NCBI GenBank assembly: GCA_021790075.1 | Contig: JAJYIN010000092.1 | Span: 1 to 7,947 of the forward strand | Direction of reading: 5' to 3' | DNA: 7,947 bases | Source of the DNA: Actinomycetes bacterium | GTDB taxonomy: Bacteria; Actinomycetota; Thermoleophilia; BMS3ABIN01 | Notes under the pieces: model-generated | Database searches by the model: none | What the model was told of the DNA's origin: nothing | What the model saw: only the letters and a program-made list of their open reading frames with translations | Made by a program: the position numbers and the translations under genes | In this document: positions 1-7,350 of the stretch, one piece after another | Layout of the letters: each line of letters opens with the position of its first letter | How positions within the stretch are numbered: the stretch's first letter is position 1

Positions 1-240
1 AAAGACCGCCTCCACGTCAAAGATGACGAACATGAGGGCGAAGATGTAATAACGGACGGCGAAGGGCGCCCAGCTGTCGCCCAGGGGGGTGACGCCGCAC
101 TCGTAGGGGGTAAGCTTCTCGGGGTAGGTGTGCCGCCGCTGGACCAGCCGCGCGGCCCCCAGGATGGCCAGCACAAATGCGATATCCGCGAGGCCGAGGA
201 TGGCCACGGTCAGATAAGTCTGTGTGTAGTCTGGGGTCAA
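1..240 (-). CDS. nuoA: NADH-quinone oxidoreductase subunit A (NuoA), 5' part, cut by the window's left edge
   Basis: NuoA is a small membrane subunit of respiratory complex I, at the junction of the membrane arm and the peripheral arm near the quinone site. Eighty codons are visible. A hydrophobic helix spans about residues 10-30. The family signature follows: PYECG at 45-49, then a loop rich in Gly and Pro, then FAVRYYIFALMFVIFDVE at about 60-77, with the conserved Glu-Cys and Asp-Val-Glu positions kept. The C-terminal third lies off the edge. There is no ATG: the frame is closed by a TAG at 256-258, so the start must be non-ATG. I chose TTG at 240-238, which gives an N-terminus MTPDYTQTYL of usual length, with a purine-rich GCGGGG about 10 nt upstream. 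The identification is firm; the start is inferred. The gene is probably the first of a nuo operon running off the left edge, with its own promoter (394-422). Confidence 0.9.
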   Translation of the reverse strand, partial: MTPDYTQTYLTVAILGLADIAFVLAILGAARLVQRRHTYPEKLTPYECGVTPLGDSWAPFAVRYYIFALMFVIFDVEAVF

Positions 241-393
241 CTCGCCGTTACCCCGCTACGGCCAGGCGGATATATTCTGGCCCAGGTCAGGCCCAAAAAA
301 TCCCCCTCAAAAATGCTGTCTTTTCAAGAAGCGGAAAGCACCTCGGGTTCCAGCTCATGAAAAAAGAACCGTCGGACTATTTGTTTCGGCGCT

Positions 394-422
394 ACTATAT
401 TAAACGCGCGCGGGAATTACAA
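394..422 (-). promoter_or_regulatory. Candidate sigma70-like promoter for nuoA
   Basis: On the minus strand, TTGTAA (422-417; four of six matches to TTGACA) and TATAGT (399-394; five of six matches to TATAAT) are separated by exactly 17 nt. Transcription would begin near 387 and give a nuoA leader of roughly 147 nt. This AT-rich patch stands out in an otherwise GC-rich region. The rest of the 241-509 gap holds no gene and no clear terminator for the protease gene upstream, so read-through into nuoA is also possible. The element matches are seen; activity is inferred. Confidence 0.5.
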
Positions 423-509
423 ACCGGATTTTCCCTGATGAAACAGCGGGAAACAAACGCTGGACCAGGACGTTGTCAGGGCGCGGCTGCCTCCGGTTCG
501 GCCCCGGCA

Positions 510-1412
510 TCAACCGGGCGGCTGGACGAAATACTGGCCGATGACGGCGATGGCGTTGAAGGTCATGTGGGCGATGATCGATGGCATTACGGAATGGGTG
601 TGGTGCATCAGCCAGGCGAAGATGAAGCCGAGGATGAAGATGGGGATGAAGATCGTCGCGGACAGGTGCGCCGTCGCGAAGATGGCGGCCGAGATGAGCG
701 CCCCCGGGATGAAGCCCAGCTTCTGCTCCAGGCCCTGGTGAATGATGCCCCGGAAGAACGTTTCCTCGATCATGGGAACCAGCAGGGCCACCTCGATGAA
801 GGCGATGATGAATCCCAGGAGCGAGGGGCTGAACTCACCGGTGATGTCCTGGGGCGACGGCTGGATGAAACTCGAGTATACGGAGATGGCGACATACGCG
901 GGTATCAGCAGGCCGATCGCCAGCAGGACCGCCTCCAGCTTGGAGGGCGGCCACCGCCAGCCCATCGTCTTGATGCTGAACCGGTAGCCACGCGCCTTGA
1001 ACAGGGCGATCGTGCCGCCAAACACCACCACCCACTGGAAGACCAGTATCGCCGTTGTCAGCCCTGGGGAGGAGACGATTGACTGCCGGTCCAGGCCGGT
1101 GGCGGCGCTCAACAGGCTGACCGCGATGAGGGCCGCGACGGTGACGATGAAGAAACCGGCGATCATGATGCCGACGATCGCCGCGACATCCCTGCCGGTC
1201 CAGGGGACCCGTCCGGGCTGGTCCGGCAGCAGCAGCGGCGCCGGCTGGGGCGCCGGCCTCCAGCTCATCAGGTCGGGCCGGCCCTCGATGACCGGCCCCT
1301 GAGGGGAAGGACCGGGCTGCCGGGGAGCCTGCCCTTCCTGCGAGCGCAGCGAAGGATGCACGAATGCCGGCCCCCACCGCTCACGGTTGCTGGAGGAATC
1401 GTCTTTTGCCAT
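510..1412 (-). CDS. CPBP (CAAX/Abi-type) intramembrane metalloprotease
   Basis: This 300-residue polytopic membrane protein belongs to the CPBP family (Abi/CAAX protease, Rce1-like), integral membrane metalloproteases that cut substrates within or near the membrane. All three family motifs are present: EETFFR with the Glu pair at 216-217 and Arg221, FATAH with His249, and HMTFN with His282 and Asn286. These are the residues expected for metal binding and catalysis. Hydrophobic segments lie at about 76-103, 119-138, 160-180, 198-213, 234-247, 253-270 and 276-293. The first 70 or so residues form a Pro/Arg-rich, probably cytoplasmic tail not typical of the core family. The ATG lies 2 nt after the slipin stop codon, so translation is probably coupled; the only purine-rich stretch upstream is weak. 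The substrate is unknown. CPBP proteins occur in peptide maturation, bacteriocin immunity and, in other genomes, beside or fused to NatB-type ABC permeases, which fits this operon. Family assignment is firm; role is inferred. Confidence 0.9.
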   Translation of the reverse strand: MAKDDSSSNRERWGPAFVHPSLRSQEGQAPRQPGPSPQGPVIEGRPDLMSWRPAPQPAPLLLPDQPGRVPWTGRDVAAIVGIMIAGFFIVTVAALIAVSLLSAATGLDRQSIVSSPGLTTAILVFQWVVVFGGTIALFKARGYRFSIKTMGWRWPPSKLEAVLLAIGLLIPAYVAISVYSSFIQPSPQDITGEFSPSLLGFIIAFIEVALLVPMIEETFFRGIIHQGLEQKLGFIPGALISAAIFATAHLSATIFIPIFILGFIFAWLMHHTHSVMPSIIAHMTFNAIAVIGQYFVQPPG

Positions 1413-1414
1413 CG

Positions 1415-2182
1415 TTACTCTGCCGCTTTCTCCGCTATCTTCAGGAATGGTTTGATCAGGTCTATCGGCACCGGGAAGATGGTGGTCGAGTTCCGTTCCG
1501 AGGAAACCTCAACAAGTGTCTGAAGGAAACGCAACTGAAGCGCCATCGGCTCGGCCGAGATGACGCCGGCGGCGCTGGCCAGCTTCTCCGAGGCCTGGAA
1601 CTCGCCCTCGGCAGCGATGATCTTGGCGCGCCGCTCGCGCTCTGCTTCCGCCTGCCGGGCCATCGCCCGCTGCATGGTCTGGGGGATTTCCACGTCCTTG
1701 ACCTCGACGGTCACCACCTTGATGCCCCAGGGGGTTGTCTGCTCGTCGATGATCACCTGCAGCTGCTGGTTGATCTTGTCGCGCTCGGCCAGCAGGTGGT
1801 CGAGGTCGGACTGCCCCAGGGTGCTCCGAAGCGTCGTCTGGGCAATCTGGGAGGTCGCCATGATGAAGTTCTCCACCTCGACGATCGCTTTTTCCGGCTC
1901 TATCACCCGGAAGTAGATGACTGCGTTCACCTTGGCCGGCACATTGTCACGGGTGATGACTTCCTGGGGCGGCACGCTCATGGTCACGGTGCGCAGGTCG
2001 ACCTTGACCATGCGGTCGACGACCGGGATGAGCAGGAAGAGACCCGGCCCCTTGGTATTGACCAGGCGGCCCAGCCGGAAAATGACTCCGCGCTCGTACT
2101 CCTTGGCGATGCGGATCGCCGAGAGCAGCAGCAGCAAAACGATGAAGCCGAGGATGGCTATGAGTATCCCCACGACGGTCAT
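1415..2182 (-). CDS. Slipin / stomatin-like SPFH (band 7) membrane protein
   Basis: A 255-residue slipin, the prokaryotic stomatin family that oligomerises on the membrane and organises microdomains. An N-terminal hydrophobic hairpin spans about 3-23. The SPFH/band 7 domain follows: EYERGVIFRLGR at 28-39, GPGLFLLIPVVD at 45-56, and a core running to about 170 that contains TTLRSTLGQ and the WGIKVVTVEVKDVEIP stretch. A charged coiled coil lies at about 172-206, and a hydrophobic end includes IFPVPIDLI. The length is usual for bacterial slipins. AGGAGG (2193-2188) lies 5 nt before the ATG, the strongest ribosome binding site in the minus-strand operon. It sits between nfeD and the CPBP protease gene. 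The nfeD-slipin pairing is the conserved STOPP-type arrangement in which the NfeD protease cleaves the slipin C-terminus (shown for the Pyrococcus PH1510/PH1511 pair). The hydrophobic tail at about 234-248 would be the equivalent site here, by inference. Confidence 0.95.
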   Translation of the reverse strand: MTVVGILIAILGFIVLLLLLSAIRIAKEYERGVIFRLGRLVNTKGPGLFLLIPVVDRMVKVDLRTVTMSVPPQEVITRDNVPAKVNAVIYFRVIEPEKAIVEVENFIMATSQIAQTTLRSTLGQSDLDHLLAERDKINQQLQVIIDEQTTPWGIKVVTVEVKDVEIPQTMQRAMARQAEAERERRAKIIAAEGEFQASEKLASAAGVISAEPMALQLRFLQTLVEVSSERNSTTIFPVPIDLIKPFLKIAEKAAE

Positions 2183-2240
2183 TACTACCTCCTGGTCAGT
2201 GAAGCTATTTGCAGGGCGTGATCAAGGTTCATGTTTGGGC

Positions 2241-2310
2241 GGCTTTCCCTTTGGGGCCTCTTGGCCCTTTCCGTCTGAGCCGGGGGAATGGCCCGCACCC
2301 AGGGAAAGCC
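2241..2310. repeat. Nested inverted repeat in the nfeD-slipin gap
   Basis: GGCTTTCCCT (2241-2250) and AGGGAAAGCC (2301-2310) are a perfect 10-bp inverted repeat around a 50-nt centre. Inside it, GGGCC-TCTT-GGCCC (2254-2267) makes a second perfect hairpin with a 4-nt loop. No T-run follows on either strand, so this is not a classical terminator. It fills part of the only sizeable gap (2183-2353) in the five-gene operon. In mRNA it could act as an intercistronic stability or partial-attenuation structure. The symmetry is seen; the function is a guess. Confidence 0.5.
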
Positions 2311-2353
2311 CCAGCATTTCGCAAAGCTTCCAAAACGGGGAACGCTACCAGAA

Positions 2354-3733
2354 TCAAGCCGTCCGCCTGACCCTCAAGAGCAGCCCCCTGGCATCGGTCA
2401 CCTCTACTTCTTCCCCTTTTTCCACCGTTTCACCCTCCGGCGCCTCGGCGCTCCAGATCTCACCCCGCACAAACACCTGGCCCAGCGGGTCCAGCCGCGT
2501 GCGGGTGACGCCCACCTCGCCGACCATGGCGTTCCGGGGGCTCTTTTTCGGCAGCCGGCGCGCCTGGACGGCGGCCCGGGCGATCACCAGGAAAAAGCCG
2601 AGGGAAAGCGCCGCCAGGGCGATGGTGAGCGGCATCGATACGCGCAGGAAGGGCGCGCTGGAATCGTAGAGGAAAAAGGAGCCCGCCAGCAGGGCGATGA
2701 TGCCGCCCGCGGTGAGCGCCCCGTGGGTGGGCAGATAGAGTTCCGCCGCCAGAAAGGCGATTCCCAGAACGATCAGGGCGACGCCGACATAGTCGATCGG
2801 CAGCACGTACAGGCCGTAGAGCGAGAGCGCCAGGCAGATAAAGCCGCCGATGGCGCCGATGCCAATGCCGGGATGGACGAATTCATAGGCAATCGCCAGC
2901 AGCCCGATGATGAGCAACAGGTAGGCGACGTTGGGGTTGACGATGAAGTGGAGGAACGTCTCCCGGAACGTCATCGAAGCCTCGCTGACGCCGGCCCCCT
3001 GGGTGTTGATGGTGATCTGCTTGGCCTTGGTGGTGAAACCGTTCAGCTGGTCCAGTAGCGACTGCATCGAGTCGGCTTCCTTGTCAATGACCTGCTGCTG
3101 GAGCGCCTCATCGGCGGAGAGCGACACCGACTGGCGCACCGCCAGCTCCGCCCAGTTGGCGTTGTGGCCGTTGGTCTCGGCCAGCGACCTCATGTAGGCG
3201 GCCGCATCGCTGGTGATCTTGATGCCGGTCTCGGTATCGGGCCCGGTGCCGATGGCGACCGGGTGGGCAGCGCCGAGATTGGTCCCCGGCGCCATGGCGC
3301 AGGCGTCGGCGCCCATGCAGATGAATGTCCCGGCCGACGCCGCCCGCGCGCCGGTGGGCGCCACATAAACGATGATGGGCAGCGGCGAGCCGGCCATCTT
3401 CTGGATGACGTCGCGCATCGGCTGATCCAGGCCGCCGGGGGTGTCCAGCTGCAGGACCACGGCGCGCACCTGGTCGTTCTCGGCGTCGCCGATGCTGCGG
3501 GTGACATAGTCCCCCATCAGCGGGTCGATGATGCCGTCGACCTTGATCACGCGCACCTCATCGGCGCCCGCGGGGGTGGCCTTGCCGGAGAAAATCACCG
3601 ACAGCACGAACGTGAACAGTACCATGGCGCCCAGGACTGCTGCGAGACCGAGGCGCCGGCGGCGGTATTCAGGGCGCCGGCGGCCCCGTGCGGAGCGGCG
3701 CCCGCGGGTCCTCCTGGTGTTTGCGGGCCTCAT
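2354..3733 (-). CDS. nfeD: NfeD family membrane-bound ClpP-class serine protease
   Basis: This 459-residue protein has the full NfeD layout. A strongly Arg-rich N-terminus (1-27) precedes a signal anchor at about 28-49. A ClpP/SppA-like protease domain runs from about 57 to 235, with QLDTPGG at 95-101 and the catalytic Ser133 in GARAASAGTF. Lys172 in IKITSDAAAY is the likely general base: a Ser-Lys spacing of 39 agrees closely with the Ser97/Lys138 dyad of Pyrococcus PH1510. Four or so membrane helices follow (266-395), then a soluble C-terminal NfeD OB-fold domain (about 400-457, with GEVGVTRTRLDPLGQVFVRGE). Such proteins cleave hydrophobic C-termini of partner slipins, and the slipin gene is next in the operon. 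The ATG overlaps the permease stop by one base (TGATG), with AGAAGG just upstream, so translation is coupled. The gene is long-form and apparently intact. Confidence in family is very high; the substrate is inferred from the pairing. Confidence 0.95.
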   Translation of the reverse strand: MRPANTRRTRGRRSARGRRRPEYRRRRLGLAAVLGAMVLFTFVLSVIFSGKATPAGADEVRVIKVDGIIDPLMGDYVTRSIGDAENDQVRAVVLQLDTPGGLDQPMRDVIQKMAGSPLPIIVYVAPTGARAASAGTFICMGADACAMAPGTNLGAAHPVAIGTGPDTETGIKITSDAAAYMRSLAETNGHNANWAELAVRQSVSLSADEALQQQVIDKEADSMQSLLDQLNGFTTKAKQITINTQGAGVSEASMTFRETFLHFIVNPNVAYLLLIIGLLAIAYEFVHPGIGIGAIGGFICLALSLYGLYVLPIDYVGVALIVLGIAFLAAELYLPTHGALTAGGIIALLAGSFFLYDSSAPFLRVSMPLTIALAALSLGFFLVIARAAVQARRLPKKSPRNAMVGEVGVTRTRLDPLGQVFVRGEIWSAEAPEGETVEKGEEVEVTDARGLLLRVRRTA

Positions 3734-4937
3734 CAGGCCTTCTGGAATTTGAACATTTTGATGCCGATCAGGAAACAGGCGCTGCCGTAGGCAAACAAGA
3801 CCCCCGCTTGCGGAAGTATGTCATAAAAATCCTTGCCGTGTAGAATCAGGCCCTTGATGCCGTCCAGGGCCCAGGCATTAATGGTCAGGTGCCCGAGGGT
3901 CTGCATGAAGGACGGGACAATGTCCAGGGGCCACCAGCTGCCCCCCAGCGCCGACATCAGCAGGATGGTGAGGATGCCGATGGCCTGGGCCTGCCGCCGG
4001 GTCCTGGCCACCGCCGCCAGCAGCAGGCCGAAGGCGGTGGCGGTGAAAGCGGTGACGGCGACCATCAGCGCCAGGCCCGCGCGGGAGTTGCCGGTATTCA
4101 TGCTGAACGCGAAGTGGCCCACGGCGAACAGCAGGGTGATCTGGGTGATGCTGAGGGCCAGCACCATGAACTGCTTGCCGCCGAGGATGGCGCTCTTGGA
4201 AATGGGAGCCACCAGCAGCCGCCCCAGGGTGCCCCTGTCGCGCTCTTCCAGCAGTCCTTCGGCGCCGTTGAGGACCCCGAAGAGCAGAAACATGACCGCG
4301 AAGCCCGGGGTCTCGATGTCGAAAGTGTTCAGCTCCTTGGCGCCCGCGGCGGGCTGGGAGACGACCTGAATGGGCTGGCTGGACATCTGGGCGCCGGCGG
4401 CTGCGGTGGCGTCGGCGGCCACGGCGCCAGCGCCGGCGGCGGGGTTTTGTTTCAGCGCCTCGGTGACCGCCACCTTGGCCGCCACTTCCACCGCCGAGAA
4501 ACGGTTGACGGCGCTGTTGATCATTCCCTTCAGATATGGAGCCGAGGTGGTGGAGTTGGGATCCTCGTAAATCTGCAACTGGCTGGACTGGCCCGCCTGC
4601 ACTTTGGCGGAGAAATCGGCCGGGATCACCAGCGACGCCGCGTAAGTCGAGCTGCCCTGCTTGAGAGTCTCGCTCTCGGAGTTGCTGGCGGCCTGGATGG
4701 TGACGCCCGGGTTGGCCGCCACCGCGTCGACCAGCTGCTGGCCGACGCTGCCCGTGTCGTGGTTTGTGACCAGCAGGGTGCCGTGCAGCGTGCCGCCCTT
4801 GTACACGGGCGAAAGCGCCAGGGAAACCACCACGATCACGAGCAGGGGCGTGACCAGCAGGGACATCCAGGCGCCGCGGTCCTTGGCGATGATGAGCACG
4901 TCCTTGGCGGCCACAAACCAGAGCTTCCGGGGGAGCC

Positions 4938-4941
<4 letters not shown>
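3733..4941 (-). CDS. ABC-2 type exporter permease
   Basis: A 402-residue permease of the ABC-2 superfamily (NatB/YhaP-like layout). A first membrane helix (about 26-46) is followed by a large extracytoplasmic domain (about 50-208), then five or six helices: about 212-230, 258-280, 288-312, 318-338 and 377-397, with a shorter hydrophobic stretch near 345-360. GLLEERDRGTLGRLLVAPIS at 229-248 is the typical cytoplasmic coupling region of ABC-2 permeases. The external domain contains an Ala-rich low-complexity stretch (167-185). The ATG overlaps the ATPase stop by 4 nt (ATGA), and AAGGAG lies about 8 nt upstream within the ATPase gene. Together the two genes make a one-ATPase, one-permease exporter, which would act as a dimer. 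NatB-like sodium export, antibiotic or lipid export are all possible, and the sequence does not decide. Coupling of the 3' end to nfeD suggests a functional link with the protease. Confidence 0.88.
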
Positions 4942-5885
<944 letters not shown>

Positions 5886-5896
5886 AGGTTGAAAGG

Positions 5897-5926
5897 ATGT
5901 TACATCACCCGGCAGCGCCGCCGCAA
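5897..5926 (-). promoter_or_regulatory. Weak candidate promoter for the ABC-nfeD-slipin operon
   Basis: On the minus strand, TTGCGG (5926-5921; three of six matches) and TAACAT (5902-5897; four of six) are 18 nt apart. Transcription would start about 5 nt before the ATPase ATG, giving an almost leaderless mRNA, which would agree with the missing ribosome binding site. The matches are modest and the 177-bp palindrome begins only 6 nt upstream, so this is a suggestion only. Confidence 0.22.
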
Positions 5927-5931
5927 TCTTG

Positions 5932-6108
5932 GAATCTATCTCAAAAGGTTGTCCGTTGCGAGGCCGAGCGAAAAGGCCATGGGCAAGGACGCAGGAGGAA
6001 AAAGCCCGCAGTCGTACCTGTAGGTACGTCGAGGACTTTTTCCTCCGAGGACGCCGCCCATGGCCTTTGCAGCCGGCCGCAGCAGGAGATGCCTTTTGAG
6101 ATAGATTC
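5932..6108. repeat. 177-bp nested imperfect palindrome with 17-bp terminal inverted repeats (MITE- or REP-like)
   Basis: The arms match symmetrically about position 6020. Perfect paired blocks are: the terminal 17-bp repeats GAATCTATCTCAAAAGG (5932-5948) and their complement (6092-6108); AAAGGCCATGGGC (5972-5984) with 6056-6068; GGAGGAAAAAG (5994-6004) with 6036-6046; and CGTACC (6013-6018) with GGTACG (6023-6028) around a TGTA loop. The unpaired stretches between blocks are almost equal in length on both sides, so the arms stay in register. The blocks GAGGCCGAGCG (left) and GCAGCCGGCCGC (right) are further degenerate partners. No convincing gene lies inside. No clear target-site duplication flanks it; a GCAATCT heptamer occurs at 5923-5929 and again at 6126-6132, but 18 bp beyond the right end. 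The form suggests a non-autonomous mobile element or a dispersed intergenic repeat able to form a long hairpin. I cannot name a family. The symmetry is seen directly; mobility is inferred. Confidence 0.85.
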
Positions 6109-6127
6109 TTAGGGCCTGCTTCGACGC

Positions 6128-6153
6128 AATCTCAGCCGCCGGCGGCTGAGATT
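6128..6153. repeat. Perfect 26-bp palindrome
   Basis: AATCTCAGCCGCC (6128-6140) is followed with no loop by its exact reverse complement (6141-6153). It lies 19 bp to the right of the 177-bp palindrome and 106 bp before queD. A perfect two-fold symmetric site of this size, in a divergent promoter region, could be a dimeric regulator's operator or a hairpin-forming remnant of a repeat element. With genes diverging from here, a terminator role is not needed, and there is no T-run. Confidence 0.75.
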
Positions 6154-6205
6154 CCCGGAAGGCAGGAAAGCGGCGCTCAGGGGATATTTACCAGTCAATG
6201 CTGCT

Positions 6206-6247
6206 CTCAAGCCGCCGGATGCGTTAAACTTGAGGAAAATCCCTCAA
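6206..6247 (+). promoter_or_regulatory. queD leader with two mutually exclusive hairpins
   Basis: CTCAAG (6206-6211) is complementary to CTTGAG (6229-6234), with a 17-nt loop. The second half of that stem also pairs with the bases after it: TTGAGG (6230-6235) with CCTCAA (6242-6247), with a 6-nt loop. The two stems cannot coexist, as in switching leaders. The second stem ends 12 nt before the queD ATG, and no Shine-Dalgarno is visible. preQ1-sensing leaders often precede queuosine genes in other bacteria, but I cannot match this segment to a known preQ1 riboswitch consensus. Complementarity is seen; regulation is a guess. Confidence 0.25.
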
Positions 6248-6259
6248 CTGGACTGACTG

Positions 6260-6622
6260 ATGCGGATATTCAAAGCATTTCAAATCGAGGCCGCGCATTT
6301 CCTGCCGGATGCCCCCGAAGGCCATAAGTGCCGGCGGATGCATGGTCATTCTTTCCGCGTGGAGATCCACGTGAGCGGCGCGGTCAATAAGCAGCGCGGC
6401 TGGGTGACCGACTTTGCCGGGATCGGCAGGGCCTGCCAGCCGCTGGTTGAGGAACTGGACCATTCCTGTCTTAACGAAGTCGCCGGTTTGGAGAACCCCA
6501 CGAGCGAGAACCTGGCCGTCTGGATCTGGGAGAGGCTGGCGCCGGCCCTGCCGGGGCTTTGCAGAGTCGTGGTTCTGGAGACCCCCGGCGCCGGCTGCAT
6601 CTACGAGGGTCCGGGTGGCTAA
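6260..6622 (+). CDS. queD: 6-carboxy-5,6,7,8-tetrahydropterin synthase (QueD)
   Basis: QueD converts 7,8-dihydroneopterin triphosphate to 6-carboxytetrahydropterin, an early step of 7-deazaguanine (queuosine precursor) synthesis in the cytoplasm. The 120-residue length is usual for the family. Visible features: zinc ligands His13 (in EAAHFLP), His28 and His30 (in RMHGHS); the catalytic Cys24 in KCRRMHGH; WVTDFAGI at 48-55; the catalytic Asp67-His68 in LDHSCLN; NPTSENLA at 79-86; and Glu107 in VVLETPGAG, the pterin-binding position. All key residues are present, favouring QueD over the related eukaryotic-type PTPS. The ATG at 6260 is the only good start, since the family alignment begins at once (MRIFKAFQIEAAH); no Shine-Dalgarno precedes it. 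First gene of a queD-queC-queF operon; its last 8 nt overlap queC. Divergent from the ABC operon, across a 374-nt region with palindromic repeats. Confidence 0.93.
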   Translation: MRIFKAFQIEAAHFLPDAPEGHKCRRMHGHSFRVEIHVSGAVNKQRGWVTDFAGIGRACQPLVEELDHSCLNEVAGLENPTSENLAVWIWERLAPALPGLCRVVVLETPGAGCIYEGPGG

Positions 6623-7247
6623 GACAGTTTGCATATTATCCGGCGGCATGGACTCCACAACCCTGCTTTACCAGCTGCTGGAGGAAGGCGATGAAGTGCT
6701 GGCGATTTCTTTTGACTACGGTCAACGCCATGTCAAGGAGCTCGAGTTCGCGGCCAGGACCTGCGAAAAGCTGAGGGTAAGCCACCAGGTTGTCGACCTC
6801 AGCGATGTGGGAAGACTGCTGGGCGGAAGCGCGTTGACGTCGGGGGATATAGAGGTCCCCCATGGCCATTATGAGCATGAATCGATGCGGCTCACCGTGG
6901 TTCCCAACCGCAACATGATCATGATGTCAATCGCCGCCGGCCACGCGATCTCGGCAGGTTACGACCGGGTGGCCATTGCCGTGCATGCCGGCGACCATGC
7001 CGTTTACCCGGACTGCCGTCCGCGATTCATCGAGGTGTTTGAAGACGCGGTCCTCGAGGGCAATTACGGGCGGGTGACCGTATATGCTCCGTTCATCGAT
7101 ATGACCAAAACCGGGATCGTGCGCCTGGGCCGCGCCCTGGGGATTGATTACGAAAATGACACCTGGAGCTGTTATGAGGGAGGCGAGGAGCCCTGTGGCA
7201 AGTGCGGCACCTGCGTTGAGCGGGCGGAAGCGCTGGCGGGTGCGTGA
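6615..7247 (+). CDS. queC: 7-cyano-7-deazaguanine synthase (QueC)
   Basis: QueC uses ATP and ammonia to turn 7-carboxy-7-deazaguanine into preQ0 (7-cyano-7-deazaguanine). The 210-residue length is usual. The PP-loop ATP-pyrophosphatase motif SGGMDSTT lies at 9-16. SFDYGQRHVKELE is at 32-44, VPNRNMIMMSIAAGHA at 96-111 and HAGDHAVYPDCRPRF at 124-138. Near the C-terminus the zinc site Cys186, Cys194, Cys197 and Cys200 follows the QueC pattern C-x7-C-x2-C-x2-C. I place the start at GTG 6615: it has GAGGG (6605-6609) 5 nt upstream and gives the usual N-terminus MAKTVCILSGG. The reading frame is open further upstream, but that part only shadows queD. The 8-nt overlap with queD indicates translational coupling. 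Both enzymes act in one pathway; the step between them (QueE, a radical SAM enzyme) is not encoded in the window. Confidence 0.95.
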   Translation: MAKTVCILSGGMDSTTLLYQLLEEGDEVLAISFDYGQRHVKELEFAARTCEKLRVSHQVVDLSDVGRLLGGSALTSGDIEVPHGHYEHESMRLTVVPNRNMIMMSIAAGHAISAGYDRVAIAVHAGDHAVYPDCRPRFIEVFEDAVLEGNYGRVTVYAPFIDMTKTGIVRLGRALGIDYENDTWSCYEGGEEPCGKCGTCVERAEALAGA

Positions 7248-7257
7248 GGAGGCAAGA

Positions 7258-7343
7258 CCAGTGCGCGCACAGAAGAGGAGGTTGGCGGAGTCGTGTCGCC
7301 GCCTGGGCCAAGGGCATGGCCAGTGCGCGCGCAGAAGAGGAGG
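7258..7343 (+). repeat. 24-nt direct repeat in the queC-queF gap, each copy with a Shine-Dalgarno
   Basis: Positions 7258-7281 and 7320-7343 are identical but for one base (A at 7269, G at 7331). Each begins CCAGTGCGCGC and ends AGAAGAGGAGG. The copies are 62 nt apart, not a multiple of three. The second supplies AGGAGG (7338-7343) for the queF ATG at 7351. The first has AGGAGG at 7276-7281, and a third AGGAGG (7247-7252) just after the queC stop serves a GTG at 7261. A local duplication of a ribosome-binding segment is the simple reading. Confidence 0.8.
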
Positions 7344-7350
7344 CGCCGAA

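Noticed and set aside
427..453. Hairpin TTTCCC...GGGAAA as terminator for the CPBP protease gene
   Set aside because: Only 6 bp with a 12-nt or longer loop and no T-run on the minus strand, and it overlaps the area just upstream of the nuoA promoter.
177..1082. Long plus-strand open frame, about 300 codons, rich in Asp, Glu, Arg and Gly
   Set aside because: It is antisense to the CPBP protease gene, has composition typical of the shadow of a GC-rich gene, shows no recognisable domain, and the minus-strand frame has all family motifs.
6180..6259. preQ1 riboswitch upstream of queD
   Set aside because: Context invites it, but I could not fit the conserved loop and pseudoknot sequences of known preQ1 classes; only simple alternative hairpins are visible.
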